The translations under genes and the position numbers were made by a program. A stretch of 40,897 nt of DNA, from positions 1-40,897 of the forward strand of contig JAFDYA010000032.1 of NCBI GenBank assembly GCA_018267675.1, read 5' to 3'. Position 1 is the stretch's first letter, and the number at the start of each line of letters is the position of its first letter. This document shows positions 16,213-25,367 of the stretch, in pieces. The DNA comes from Bacteroidota bacterium (GTDB taxonomy: Bacteria; Bacteroidota; Bacteroidia; Chitinophagales; Chitinophagaceae). The notes beneath the pieces are model-generated. The model worked only from the letters and a program-made list of their open reading frames with translations, was not told the DNA's origin and made no database searches.

Positions 16213-16476
16213 ATGGAAGTAGCTATTTGGGATACCTACGTCAACAAAAAAGACGGGAGTATCATGCACTTTGATATCATCGTACCTGCCGATATAAAAG
16301 ACAGTACAGTGATCTATGATTATGGCAGGCAATATTTGAAAACTAAAGACCAGGAAGGCCAGACTTTATCTTCCAAGGAATGCCAATTTTGCCATACAGA
16401 AACGCTGAAACCCCACTGGGAAGCCTCCATCCGCGAAAAGGGATATTTCATTTTTGAAATGGAAAATTGCAGCTAA
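16213..16476 (+). CDS. DUF2024 family protein
   Basis: An 87-residue small cytoplasmic protein that fits the DUF2024 pattern closely: it opens MEVAIWDTYVNKKDGSIMHF, continues DIIVPADIKD and YGRQYLKTK, and ends with a CQFCHTE motif followed by an aromatic C-terminal helix. The family is small, mostly found in Bacteroidota and some other bacteria, and has no assigned function. The CxxC-H cluster could bind a metal. The gene is preceded by a -7-like element and followed 90 bp later by the PLP homeostasis gene with its own -7. No operon partner is evident. Confidence 0.85.
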   Translation: MEVAIWDTYVNKKDGSIMHFDIIVPADIKDSTVIYDYGRQYLKTKDQEGQTLSSKECQFCHTETLKPHWEASIREKGYFIFEMENCS

Positions 16477-16515
16477 GTACCCACTCCCGCCTAGGCTCTA
16501 CAGAATCCCAGCACT

Positions 16516-16523
16516 TAACTTTG
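16516..16523 (+). promoter_or_regulatory. -7 element for the PLP homeostasis gene
   Basis: TAACTTTG is an exact TAnnTTTG match 44 bp upstream of ATG 16567. The -33 region is not recognisable, so this is tentative. Confidence 0.35.
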
Positions 16524-16566
16524 TTTAGAACATGGGCATAGGCTGTCCGGCACATCAAAAATTCGC

Positions 16567-17307
16567 ATGAACGACATTATCCTGAATCTACAGTCTATAA
16601 AAGATCGAATCAGTACTGCTTGTAAAAATTCCGGTCGACAGGAATCTGAAGTCAGCCTCCTATTAGCCACCAAAACAGTACCCCCTGATCGCATCAAGAT
16701 AGCTCTGAAAGCCGGTTCCACGCTGATTGCCGAAAACAAAATTCAAGAGCTCAAAGAAAAATTTGACGCCCTTCTTGACAGTCCACACACCAACCATTTC
16801 ATCGGCCACCTACAAACCAACAAAATCAAAGAACTCCTCCGTTATGACGTAAGTTGCCTGCAATCATTAGACAGATTTGATCTCGCTGAAAAACTGCATC
16901 AACGGCTACACGCAAACAACAAAACACTGGATGTGCTAATCCAAGTCAATACTTCCGGAGAGGAAAGCAAATTTGGTGTCCAACCCGATGAAGCTATCGC
17001 ATTAGTGGAAAAAGTGGCTCGGCTGGAAAGCTTGAAAATAAAGGGCTTGATGACAATTGGCCTATTCAGCGCTGAGCCGGAACATGTCCGCCCTTGTTTC
17101 CGTCTTTTAAAAAATATCCAACAAAAGGTACGGGAACTGAACCTTCCCAATGTTGCTATGAACGAACTATCAATGGGCATGAGTGGCGACCTGGAAACCG
17201 CAATTGAAGAAGGCGCAACAATTATCAGAGTCGGCACCGCAATATTTGGTAAACGAAGCTACCCCGACAGCTATTATTGGAACGAACAAAATCCCGAAAC
17301 AACCTAA
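16567..17307 (+). CDS. YggS/PLPBP family pyridoxal-phosphate homeostasis protein
   Basis: A 246-residue TIM-barrel protein like the N-terminal domain of alanine racemase. Lys36 in LLLATKTVPP is the conserved PLP-binding lysine. Other family blocks are ENKIQELKEK (normally ENR/K-VQE), HFIGHLQTNKIK (about 78-89), VNTSGEESKFG, GLMTIG and LSMGMSGDLETAIEEGATIIRVGTAIFG at the C-terminus. Members bind PLP in the cytoplasm and balance free PLP and amino-acid pools, with no confirmed enzymatic reaction. Length is normal. It converges on the lipoprotein gene with a 29-bp gap. Confidence 0.95.
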   Translation: MNDIILNLQSIKDRISTACKNSGRQESEVSLLLATKTVPPDRIKIALKAGSTLIAENKIQELKEKFDALLDSPHTNHFIGHLQTNKIKELLRYDVSCLQSLDRFDLAEKLHQRLHANNKTLDVLIQVNTSGEESKFGVQPDEAIALVEKVARLESLKIKGLMTIGLFSAEPEHVRPCFRLLKNIQQKVRELNLPNVAMNELSMGMSGDLETAIEEGATIIRVGTAIFGKRSYPDSYYWNEQNPETT

Positions 17308-17336
17308 TTCATCCATTTGCTGCCCTCCGGGAGAAA

Positions 17337-18095
17337 CTATTGCTCTGCCGCATCCACACTCAAGATCTTCTTGGTAAGCCCATTGCTCATTTCCACATTG
17401 CTGCATTTAAACACCAATTTGCCAAGAGTATCTACTAAAAAAGTTCCAGTAGCATTGCCCGTAGCAGAATAGATTTGCGTATCGTCGTAGAAACTGATCT
17501 GGATATTATTGCTGGAGTCCAGAGCACCCGCAGTAATCGAATAAGAGCTTGTTTTTGTTGGGAAAGAGCGCCCCTTGGGGAAACTAATTGTTAGCTGACC
17601 ATTGCCGCCTCCATACACACGAATACTTGCATATTTCTTCACAGAGTCATTGTTTCTAACAAAACCTGTTTGCTTATACAATATCCCGTCAAAAACCCAG
17701 CCCCGATAGGACGGTACTGTTACATTGAACGTATAGCTCACCTCACCGGAACGCCCAACACCAGTCAACCGCACTGGAAAACTTCCGCCAATGCCTGAAA
17801 AATCCGTAAACAACGACAGCTGGACATTAAAGGGCGTTGCGCCGCTCAGAGGGCTTACCGTATAGCCCATACCTTTTGGCAAACCATCCATTCTCAACAA
17901 CACCGTATCCTTGGCACTACCCAAAGGCACTACAGAAAGCGGTAGCGTCACCGAGGCATTGGACGTAGTGGATAGGTCAACATCTTTCACTCCGGTGATC
18001 TTGAAATTGGCTGTAGAAGCCGGTTCCGGATCACTCGTCTTTGCGCATGAACTAAAAAGTATCCCAAAAAAAACTAGCGAAAAAAATTGTTTCAT
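17337..18095 (-). CDS. Lipoprotein with Ig-like beta domains, function unknown
   Basis: A 252-residue protein with a lipobox: MKQFFSLVFFGILFSSC, Cys17 being the lipidated residue. After a short Ser/Thr/Pro-rich linker the protein is all-beta, with a first module (about 30-125; DTVLLRMDGLPKGMGYTVSPLSG resembles immunoglobulin-like extracellular repeats) and a second beta-rich module (about 135-245). No catalytic motif is seen. It is probably anchored to the inner leaflet of the outer membrane or exposed on the surface, like many Bacteroidota lipoproteins. A -7 element lies 39 bp upstream (18134-18141). It is convergent with the PLP homeostasis gene. Confidence 0.75.
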   Translation of the reverse strand: MKQFFSLVFFGILFSSCAKTSDPEPASTANFKITGVKDVDLSTTSNASVTLPLSVVPLGSAKDTVLLRMDGLPKGMGYTVSPLSGATPFNVQLSLFTDFSGIGGSFPVRLTGVGRSGEVSYTFNVTVPSYRGWVFDGILYKQTGFVRNNDSVKKYASIRVYGGGNGQLTISFPKGRSFPTKTSSYSITAGALDSSNNIQISFYDDTQIYSATGNATGTFLVDTLGKLVFKCSNVEMSNGLTKKILSVDAAEQ

Positions 18096-18133
18096 GTCCG
18101 ATTAAAAAGTTAGCTACAATCAATAAAAGGCCG

Positions 18134-18141
18134 CAAAGGTA
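18134..18141 (-). promoter_or_regulatory. -7 element for the lipoprotein gene
   Basis: On the minus strand, TACCTTTG (18141-18134) matches TAnnTTTG exactly. Predicted start is near 18127 and the leader about 32 nt. The -33 is weak. Confidence 0.45.
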
Positions 18142-18350
18142 TCAATACTGAATCGTTCCATTTGCCACTAGCGGGCAATCCGTATAAAGCTTAGCCGAAT
18201 ATCAGGGACACACGTACCAAAGAGCCAACTTAATCGCTACCTTCTTTTGAATGCATCCGGACATGCTGTAAGAAATATTTTGTGTCTGACATTGGTTGAG
18301 AAAACTGAAGCAAGCCAATACACGGGTGTACAATCCTTTCGTGTTTCAAC

Positions 18351-18387
18351 CCAGATTTTACGGCAAATATGCTAGCGGAAAATCTGG
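18351..18387. repeat. 9-bp inverted repeat in the gap between lipoprotein and beta-oxidation genes
   Basis: CCAGATTTT (18351-18359) pairs perfectly with AAAATCTGG (18379-18387) across a 19-base spacer that contains the self-complementary GCTAGC. It lies 68 bp downstream of the stop codon of the 18455-20866 gene and could be part of its 3' end, but no U-tract follows on the minus strand. The rest of 18142-18454 shows no gene. Confidence 0.35.
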
Positions 18388-18454
18388 ATCCAATTACTAT
18401 CACCACACCAAATGTTCTTTACTCCATCCGTCAAAACAACGCACCAAGCTCCAA

Positions 18455-20866
18455 TCAATTCCGCAATGGCTTCCCACTTTGCAAAATACTTTGCAAGCGC
18501 TCTAAAGTTTTACGCTGTCCGCTCAAAGATAGAAATGCCTCCCGCTCCAAGTCTAATAAGTATTGCTCGCTCACCAATGTTGGTTGTGAAAGATCGCCGC
18601 CACACATCACGTAGGCTAGCTTCTCAGCAATGAACCGATCATAGTCAGAGATATAGCCTGCCCGCCACATTCCATGTGTCCCCGCCAAGATAGGGCCTAA
18701 GCCAGAGCGCCCCTGAACTTTAATATCCGTCCGTTGAAGCGGTTGTGTATAGCCGCTTTCATACAACGCCAGCACCTTTCGTTTCGCATCGGCCACCCGC
18801 CGATCCGGATTCATAGAAATACCATCTACTCCTTTCCGAAGCAAAGACATATCAAAGGCTTCATGTGCAGAGGTGGCCACCTTAGCCGTACCAATATTGA
18901 TGAACAACTGCTGGAGATAATTCAACTCCACATCTTCCTTAATGTTTCGATCGCTGGCTCGAAGGGCTAATTCTTTAGTGCCTCCACCGCCGGGTATCAA
19001 GCCCACGCCAAGCTCTACCAAGCCAATATATGTTTCCGCTGCCGCCTGCACCGCATCAGCATGAAGACACATTTCACAACCTCCGCCAAGCGTCATACCA
19101 TGTGGCGCTACCACCACTGGCACCGCACTATATCGTAGTCGCATGGTCGTCTGTTGAAATTGACGTACTGCAAAATCCAACTCATCATACTCCTGCTCTG
19201 CTGCAAACATGAAAATCAATCCCACATTAGCTCCTGCAGAAAATTTATCACTGCCATTAGCGATTACCAAGCCTTTATACTTTGCCTCGGCAAGCGCCAC
19301 ACTTTTCATTACCCCTTCGAGTACTTCTCCACCCACCGCATTCATCTTGGTATTCCAACTCAGAGCAAGCACATCATCTCCTATATCTACCAACCTACAA
19401 GCGCTATTGCGCCATACTGTCTTGTCCTTATAGTTTTCTAAAATAATGAACTTGGAAAGTCCGGGAATAGGACGATAATCCTTTGCTTGAATATCATAAA
19501 AAAGGCGCTGCCCATCCTGCGTTTTATAAAAACTTACATGACCCGCATCCAGCATTTCTTGCACCCATACTGCCGGCTCATTTCCTGCGGACTTCATAGC
19601 CTCCAATACCTTCGCAACGCCGAGCGCATCCCATGTTTCAAACGCACCAATCTCCCAGCCAAAGCCGGCCTTCAGCCCATCATCAATTTTATAAAGTTCA
19701 TCAGCTATCTCCGGTATCCGATGTGATACATAGGCAAAGAGCAAGTGGTGAAATAGCCTGTAAAAATCTCCCGACTTGTCCTTACCTGCGTAAAGAACGT
19801 TCAACCTTTGCTTCAAATCATCAATCGGCTTAGCTGTTTCCAGTGTGGCAAATTTTGACTTTCGCTTGGGTTCATATTCCAAGCTTTCAAGGTTCAGTGT
19901 CAGTATCTCGGACTTCTTCCCTCCGGCTGCTTTCTTATCTGTCTTTTTATAGAATCCCTGACCTGTCTTATCGCCGAGCCATTTGTTTGCAACCATTTTT
20001 TCCAGGAAGTCGGGCAACTTGAATAAGCTGCGGGCTTCATCATTGGGTACACTCTCAAATAAGCCTCTAGCCACATGCACTAAGGTGTCCAAGCCCACTA
20101 CATCCCCTGTGCGGAACGTGGCGCTCTTTGGTCGTCCCATCACTGTGCCAGTAAGTAAGTCCACTTCGTCCACATTCAGCCCCAACTCCTGCATGGCATG
20201 AAACACGGCCATAAAACCAAACACGCCAACCCTATTAGCGATAAATGCCGGTGTGTCCTTACAGAGTACCGTAGTTTTTCCAAGGAATCGATCACCATAG
20301 TCCATCAAAAAGCTAATGACTTCCGGTGCCGTATCCGGTGCTGGTATTATTTCGAGTAGTCGTAAATAGCGCGGTGGATTAAAAAAGTGAGTACCACAAA
20401 AATGTTGCTTAAAGTCCTCGCTTCGCCCCTCGGCCATAAGGTGAATGGGTATGCCGGAAGTGTTGCTGGTCACTAAGGTTCCCTTCTTCCTCACCTGATC
20501 TACTTTTTCAAAAACACTCTTTTTGATGTTCAGGTTCTCAATGACCACTTCTATTATCCAATCTACATCCGCCAATTTCGAAAAGTCATCTTCAAAATTC
20601 CCCGTACGGACTCTTGCTGCAACTTCTTTCGTGAAAACCGCACTGGGCTTACTTTTGAGCGTAGTCGCCCAATCACGATTCACAATTCGGTTCCGCACTT
20701 CCTTACTTTCCAACTTTAGTCCTTTTTCCAGCTCCGCTGGCAACAACTCCTTTGGTGCTATATCTAACAAGAGGACCTGGACGCCAATACCGGCAAAATG
20801 AGCAGCAATCCGGGAACCCATAACCCCAGAACCTAACACAGCAACAGCACGAATAGGACGATTCAT
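18455..20866 (-). CDS. Bifunctional 3-hydroxyacyl-CoA dehydrogenase / enoyl-CoA hydratase
   Basis: An 803-residue fatty-acid beta-oxidation enzyme. The dehydrogenase comes first: Rossmann motif VLGSGVMGSRIAAHFAG (about 10-26), then VIENLNIKKSVF and SNTSGIP, HFFNPP, and a C-terminal dehydrogenase fold to about residue 310. A linker and second helical dehydrogenase-C-like part follow to about 430. The crotonase domain is C-terminal (about 500-680), with GGGCEM near residue 595 carrying the first catalytic glutamate and VELGVGLIPGGGG the second. This domain order is reversed from E. coli FadB but standard for Bacteroidota and archaeal fusions. The enzyme hydrates enoyl-CoA and oxidises 3-hydroxyacyl-CoA with NAD+. 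No thiolase or acyl-CoA dehydrogenase gene is adjacent. Confidence 0.93.
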   Translation of the reverse strand: MNRPIRAVAVLGSGVMGSRIAAHFAGIGVQVLLLDIAPKELLPAELEKGLKLESKEVRNRIVNRDWATTLKSKPSAVFTKEVAARVRTGNFEDDFSKLADVDWIIEVVIENLNIKKSVFEKVDQVRKKGTLVTSNTSGIPIHLMAEGRSEDFKQHFCGTHFFNPPRYLRLLEIIPAPDTAPEVISFLMDYGDRFLGKTTVLCKDTPAFIANRVGVFGFMAVFHAMQELGLNVDEVDLLTGTVMGRPKSATFRTGDVVGLDTLVHVARGLFESVPNDEARSLFKLPDFLEKMVANKWLGDKTGQGFYKKTDKKAAGGKKSEILTLNLESLEYEPKRKSKFATLETAKPIDDLKQRLNVLYAGKDKSGDFYRLFHHLLFAYVSHRIPEIADELYKIDDGLKAGFGWEIGAFETWDALGVAKVLEAMKSAGNEPAVWVQEMLDAGHVSFYKTQDGQRLFYDIQAKDYRPIPGLSKFIILENYKDKTVWRNSACRLVDIGDDVLALSWNTKMNAVGGEVLEGVMKSVALAEAKYKGLVIANGSDKFSAGANVGLIFMFAAEQEYDELDFAVRQFQQTTMRLRYSAVPVVVAPHGMTLGGGCEMCLHADAVQAAAETYIGLVELGVGLIPGGGGTKELALRASDRNIKEDVELNYLQQLFINIGTAKVATSAHEAFDMSLLRKGVDGISMNPDRRVADAKRKVLALYESGYTQPLQRTDIKVQGRSGLGPILAGTHGMWRAGYISDYDRFIAEKLAYVMCGGDLSQPTLVSEQYLLDLEREAFLSLSGQRKTLERLQSILQSGKPLRN

Positions 20867-20974
20867 AAGACTTTGGAATGGTTTTATCAGTTTACAATTT
20901 AGGCATTATGCAGGAAGTGTAAAACATGCCGTTAGAAAATCTTCTTGCGGAGCCTCTCCCTAGACACACAACTC

Positions 20975-22801
20975 TTAAATAGCTGCGGCTGGCCTTGACA
21001 GTAGGTCCAAACGAGCTCGAGCTAATTGCACATAAGTACTTCCCGGATAATCCAGAATTAGTTGCTCATAAAATTTTTGTGCCTTGTCTGTTTGCTTCAA
21101 GATGTGCTCGTACAGTTCCGCTGTCTTGAACACCGCATCATCCGCTAGTACATCCTTACCATATTGTTGATACACTTTTTGCCAATAGCCCAAAGCTTTT
21201 TCATAATCTCTGGCTTTCACTGCTAACTTGGCTCGGAGCATCAGTACATCATCTTGTAATGGGTGTTTGGGAAACAAGCTGGTAATACTATCCAGTTCTT
21301 GTAGTGCTTCCGCATCCTTATTTTGAAATAAGAATAGGTCGGCTCGAGAAAATTTCAACAAAGCATCATTATTACTATCAGGAGTGTTCTCGGTGATGAG
21401 CACGGACAAGTCCAATGCGTCATTTGCAATGAGTTCAGATGTGGATGCTTTAAGTACATTTAGCTGTGCTTGCGCCCACTTAAAATCGCCTCTATAGTAG
21501 GCCAATTTTGCATTTTTAAACCTTGCCTCTTCGCCCAGCATGTCTTCTCTAAATGCTTTGTCCACCTGGCTATAGGTGAGTGAGGCATCCCAGATCTTAC
21601 CATTCAGAATTTGATAGTCTCCCAAATCTAGCTTTGCAGTACCAATAAATTCTTTGCTCGCCACCGGTTGCTGGATTGCCCGTTCAATAATGCGGATGGC
21701 TTCTTGAGGATTATTATGGAATCTAGCTTCTGTCTTGGCATAGTCCAGTACCATTGGTGAAGCCTCGTACTGAGCGTAATTTTTCAAAAACTCATCGTAG
21801 GCCTTGCATAATACCTCCACTTGTTCTTTTGTATAAGCAGGGTTTTCTTCCAACTGTTCCTGCATCAGACCAATTTTCTGCGCTGCTGCTAATGCATAAT
21901 ATGCTTGCTCCTTCCCTTTGTCTAACAGGACATCCAATGCTTGGATGGCTATTTCGTATTCTTTCTGTTTAGCGGCTTGTTGTGCAAAAGTCAAGAGTCT
22001 TTGACCATTACTTTTTGTTCGTTCTTCCAGCGCTTCTACTTGTATCAACGCCCCTTCCCAATCACCTTTTTGAGTGTAAAGCCAGGTGAGCAAATCGGTA
22101 TAGTAAGTATTGTCTGGAGCAAGGTTAATGCGCCGGATTAATTCCTTTTGAGCCAATTTGAGTTTTGTCGGATCAGTACCTAGCAATTCTAACAACATTG
22201 CTCTTGTCTCGTCCGGACCACCGAACTGCGCCGGCATTCCGGATAGAACCGCATCCAATGCTTTTTCCACAGCACCACTCTTTGCATATAGCCGCGCTAA
22301 TTGGTTGGCGAAATAGTACGGATTCTGAAGAATAGTTCTACTCCGCTCATATACCTTAATTGCATACTCCTCTTGACCTGCATTGATAAAGGCATTCGCC
22401 ACTTGCTCCGTTCGGATCTCTTCACCATTTACCGCTAATACTGCCGCATCAAACTGTTCTTCTGCTTTCTTTTTTCGCCCAGTAGCAAGTAAAGCATTCC
22501 CTAAATCGATGTTCAAAATTGGGCTGTTATTATAGCTCATCTGCCGTGCAATGAGCTTTTCTACTGACTTGTAGTCTTTGTCCCGCAGCAATGCACTTAA
22601 TAGATCCTGGTAGGCATCGGTGTTGCCCGGGAGTTTATCATACGCTTGCTGCAACTGTTCCGTTGTTTTTGGAAGTTCAGCAACGTGCACCAAGTTGTAT
22701 TGAAATCCAGTATCGGGAACTTGTGCCAACAAAGATTGAGCCGATAGCATAAGGTAGCCACTACAAGCCATGCAAAACAACCGAACCCAAAGGATATTCA
22801 T
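20975..22801 (-). CDS. Large exported TPR-repeat protein
   Basis: A 608-residue protein with a signal peptide (MNILWVRLFCMACSGYLMLSAQSLLAQ). Almost the whole mature chain is helical hairpins with TPR spacing, for example LLRDKDYKSVEKLIARQ, ALLATGRKKKAEEQFDAAV, FINAGQEEYAIKVYERS and LYTQKGDWEGALIQVEAL. The last repeats are YbgF/Tol-Pal-like (AVFKTAELYEHI, AQKFYEQLILDYPGSTYVQLARARL). Such proteins are periplasmic scaffolds. Comparable long TPR proteins occur in Bacteroidota in cell-envelope or gliding/secretion contexts, but nothing here fixes the partner. It is 108 bp upstream of the beta-oxidation gene in transcription order and may be a separate unit. Confidence 0.8.
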   Translation of the reverse strand: MNILWVRLFCMACSGYLMLSAQSLLAQVPDTGFQYNLVHVAELPKTTEQLQQAYDKLPGNTDAYQDLLSALLRDKDYKSVEKLIARQMSYNNSPILNIDLGNALLATGRKKKAEEQFDAAVLAVNGEEIRTEQVANAFINAGQEEYAIKVYERSRTILQNPYYFANQLARLYAKSGAVEKALDAVLSGMPAQFGGPDETRAMLLELLGTDPTKLKLAQKELIRRINLAPDNTYYTDLLTWLYTQKGDWEGALIQVEALEERTKSNGQRLLTFAQQAAKQKEYEIAIQALDVLLDKGKEQAYYALAAAQKIGLMQEQLEENPAYTKEQVEVLCKAYDEFLKNYAQYEASPMVLDYAKTEARFHNNPQEAIRIIERAIQQPVASKEFIGTAKLDLGDYQILNGKIWDASLTYSQVDKAFREDMLGEEARFKNAKLAYYRGDFKWAQAQLNVLKASTSELIANDALDLSVLITENTPDSNNDALLKFSRADLFLFQNKDAEALQELDSITSLFPKHPLQDDVLMLRAKLAVKARDYEKALGYWQKVYQQYGKDVLADDAVFKTAELYEHILKQTDKAQKFYEQLILDYPGSTYVQLARARLDLLSRPAAAI

Positions 22802-22891
22802 AGAAGATTAAAATTAGGCATTACACCTAGCTATTCGCGCTGGGACTTGTTAAATGCTTATCATTTTTCAGCAAGGAACTATTCGATACGC

Positions 22892-23326
22892 TTAGCCCTT
22901 AAAATCAATCTTCTTGTGGGTGCCGTCACAAAAAGGCTTATTCTGAGAAGCACCACAACGACAAAATGCGGTAGTCTTTGTCTTATGGGTTTCGGTACCA
23001 TCCGCGTGCTTCACGTTGATGTTCCCATAGACTAATAGCGGACCATTTTCCATCACCTCAGCTATGACTTCCGTAGCAACTGTTTCCTTCTCGGCGACGG
23101 CATCATTTAAAAAATAGCTAAGTGCACCGGAAGGACATTTGTTCACTTGCTCAATTATTCGCTCATCGCTGGCTTGCTCGGGCGTAATCCAAGGTCGAGT
23201 AGCCGGATGAAAAACAGCTGGTAACCCTTCGACAGCATGCCAACATTTTTTTGAATGAATACATAGATCGGGCTTCCAAACTATAGTAACTGTGCCGTTG
23301 GTATAGTGTTTTGTAAGGGGTTCCAT
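22892..23326 (-). CDS. Two-cluster iron-sulfur protein: divergent 4Fe-4S domain plus CDGSH domain
   Basis: A 144-residue protein from ATG 23326; longer in-frame starts add residues not seen in relatives. The N-terminal half is the YjdI-type divergent 4Fe-4S domain: Cys22 and Cys28 in LCIHSKKCWH, then PRPWI-like TRPWI and Cys64 in VNKCPSGAL. The C-terminal half is a CDGSH zinc-finger-like 2Fe-2S domain with CRCGASQNKPFCDGTH: Cys122, Cys124, Cys133 and His137, the three-Cys one-His ligand set. Such fusions are small cytoplasmic electron-transfer or Fe-S/redox-sensing proteins of uncertain role. Located between the TPR gene and the divergent NAT gene; no operon partner. Confidence 0.88.
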   Translation of the reverse strand: MEPLTKHYTNGTVTIVWKPDLCIHSKKCWHAVEGLPAVFHPATRPWITPEQASDERIIEQVNKCPSGALSYFLNDAVAEKETVATEVIAEVMENGPLLVYGNINVKHADGTETHKTKTTAFCRCGASQNKPFCDGTHKKIDFKG

Positions 23327-23570
23327 AAAAAATGTGTTTGTTTGATTTCGTATCTTCTTTTGTTCAGGGACGTTTAATGTATCCAATATCGTTCCGTAAA
23401 TCGCTGTCTAAATTTATATCATTTTTCCGGCACACTAAGAATTTCGGACAAGCATTCCACTCACAATATCTCAGATTTAATTCTTACAGAATGCCGCATT
23501 ATCTTAGCGATAATTCATCCACAAATTCGAGTAAGTCATACTTCTACCAATCAAAAAATTAATTTGCGGA

Positions 23571-24410
23571 ATGGCAATGCCAGAGCAACACTTCCAAATT
23601 AAGCAATATTTCGAAAGGCTTTCTTTCAGAGAACCCATTAGCATGGATATCGCTTTTGTGCGCAAACTCCAACGAGCTCAACTCCTTACTATTCCCTTTG
23701 AAAATTTTGACATTTGGCTTGGGCGTGAAATAAAATTGGACGAAGCATCTCTTGTGGCCAAACTATTGCACCAACGGCGCGGTGGGTACTGTTCCGAGTT
23801 GAATGGACTTTTTCTGATGGCGCTTCATGCCCTCGGTTTTGAAGCTCGAAGCCTATTGGGGCGTGTACATTTGAATGGTATTGCTACCGGTCGGGGTCAT
23901 CGTGTCAGCTTGCTCACACTCGATGGCCAGGACTGGCTCGTGGATACCGGCTTCGGAGCAGAAAACCCAGCAATACCCATCCCAATAATATTTAATAGCC
24001 CCGAAAGTGTTGATGGCAAAACCTACCAATTGACTGAAGATCCGCTTTTTGGCATTATGGTACAAAAGCTTCATGGACAAAAATGGAAAAACCTTTACAG
24101 CTTTGACTTAGGATACGTATGTCCAAAAGATATAGAGTATGGAAACTATTACACATCAACAAACCCCAACGCATTATTCGTAAAAAACCGTGTAGCGGCT
24201 TTACCACTTGAAAATGGCATGTGTTCCCTCTTTAATCGGACCTTAAAAATTATTGACCAAAGACAAGAAACTATTCAACTTATTGAAGAAGGACCAGAAT
24301 ATTTAGCCGTATTAGAAAAGGTATTTGGTATCGTACTCGATGCACAATATGACGATCTAAAACCACTAAAACTCAACAACGAAGCACAAGTGAACTTCCA
24401 GAAAATTTAA
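23571..24410 (+). CDS. Arylamine N-acetyltransferase
   Basis: A 279-residue NAT-family enzyme. The catalytic triad is visible: Cys74 in QRRGGYCSELNGLF, His110 in GRGHRVSLL, and Asp125 in LVDTGFG. Other family blocks are LLTIPFENFDIWLG near residue 40 and LGFEARSLLGRV. It transfers acetyl groups from acetyl-CoA to arylamines or hydrazines by a ping-pong mechanism through Cys74, or accepts related amide substrates. It acts in the cytoplasm. ATG 23571 and ATG 23577 are alternative starts. It appears monocistronic; a weak 7-bp inverted repeat (24413-24419 / 24450-24456) follows the stop. Confidence 0.93.
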   Translation: MAMPEQHFQIKQYFERLSFREPISMDIAFVRKLQRAQLLTIPFENFDIWLGREIKLDEASLVAKLLHQRRGGYCSELNGLFLMALHALGFEARSLLGRVHLNGIATGRGHRVSLLTLDGQDWLVDTGFGAENPAIPIPIIFNSPESVDGKTYQLTEDPLFGIMVQKLHGQKWKNLYSFDLGYVCPKDIEYGNYYTSTNPNALFVKNRVAALPLENGMCSLFNRTLKIIDQRQETIQLIEEGPEYLAVLEKVFGIVLDAQYDDLKPLKLNNEAQVNFQKI

Positions 24411-24776
24411 TCCCGACAATTAGCATTCCGTCAGCTATAAAATAAAACCTTGTCGGCTAAGTTTAAACAGCAAACTATTGAATGATACTCCTCTACTTTC
24501 TTCCGAGGAAAACATTAGATCGGATAATTCGCTGCTTAATCCCAGAAAACTCCCAGCTATATTTTCGGAAACTATCCTGATGGCTATACAATTTTTCAAA
24601 CAGTAAGAAATGCGAATGCACTCCTGAGATACCCTTACTGATCCATATTTGCTGCACAAAACGAACTAGGATGGAAATCTCATACTTAATTCAGAGTTTA
24701 CTCCCAGTAAAATTTGTGAATTTAGTACTTGTTGTTCCCGAGAAAATCCCCAACTTCGTAGGAAATCAACTCGTCC
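24411..24776. other. Gene-free interval between NAT and msrB
   Basis: 366 bp with a weak long-loop inverted repeat just after the NAT stop (CCGACAA at 24413, TTGTCGG at 24450). A minus-strand open frame at 24435-24659 has no recognisable motif, composition is AT-rich, and I do not accept it as a gene. TAAAATTTG near 24710 resembles a -7 element with one extra base. Nothing else is supported. Confidence 0.35.
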
Positions 24777-25319
24777 ATGAGTCATAAAAAAACAATTCGG
24801 GTATTAACTGGGTTCAGTTGCATTATAATTGCCTTCGCTGTCTTCTATGGCATCAGGATGCAAGGCCAAACTAAAGAAAATAAAAGTTTCCAAAATCCTT
24901 ATTACTCCGAAGTTGATACACAAAAGCTACAGGTTACTCGGGGGGAATGGAAGCGGATTCTCCCGGATTCGATTTTTGAAATCGCTTTTGAATCGGGTAC
25001 CGAAACGGCATTCAGTGGAAAATATTGGAACTACACCGGTGTCGGGACTTACTATTGTGCCGTATGTGGCAACAAACTTTTTCGTTCTTCGGCAAAGTTT
25101 GCTAGTAGTTGTGGTTGGCCAAGCTTTTTTGAACCCGTTCGGATGAACAGTATTCGGTACGAACAAGACCTACGTTTCGGTATGGAGCGGACGGAAGTAT
25201 TGTGTTCTCGTTGCAATGCACACCTCGGTCATGTCTTTGATGATGGTCCTCCGCCGACAGGACTACGCTATTGCATGAATTCGCTAGTTCTAAACTTTAA
25301 GCCAGACAAAAAAAATTAA
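24777..25319 (+). CDS. msrB: Membrane-anchored or exported methionine-(R)-sulfoxide reductase
   Basis: A 180-residue MsrB. The N-terminus has a basic start and a hydrophobic helix (about 8-25) without a clear cleavage site, so the enzyme is probably exported to the periplasm or tethered to the inner membrane. The MsrB core has the two zinc CxxC pairs (Cys94/Cys97 in YYCAVCGNKLF; Cys143/Cys146 in LCSRCNAHLGHVF), Cys112 in SSCGWPSF (possible resolving cysteine), and the catalytic Cys166 in LRYCMNSL. It reduces methionine-R-sulfoxide in oxidised proteins. A strong bidirectional terminator overlaps its stop codon. Confidence 0.95.
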   Translation: MSHKKTIRVLTGFSCIIIAFAVFYGIRMQGQTKENKSFQNPYYSEVDTQKLQVTRGEWKRILPDSIFEIAFESGTETAFSGKYWNYTGVGTYYCAVCGNKLFRSSAKFASSCGWPSFFEPVRMNSIRYEQDLRFGMERTEVLCSRCNAHLGHVFDDGPPPTGLRYCMNSLVLNFKPDKKN

Positions 25320-25349
25320 GGGGTGTTGCAGCAGCAATACCCCTTAATT
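25314..25349. terminator. Bidirectional intrinsic terminator between msrB and typA
   Basis: TTAAGGGGTGTTGC (25316-25329) pairs with GCAATACCCCTTAA (25334-25347), with one G-U and a four-base loop; flanking A/T runs give U-tracts in both directions. It overlaps the msrB stop and lies 19 bp beyond the typA stop, so it can serve both convergent genes. Confidence 0.9.
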
Positions 25350-25367
25350 AAAGTTAGAATTTAGCTA

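Noticed and set aside
24435..24659. 74-codon minus-strand frame in the NAT-msrB gap
   Set aside because: No motif, low-complexity composition and no promoter or neighbour support.
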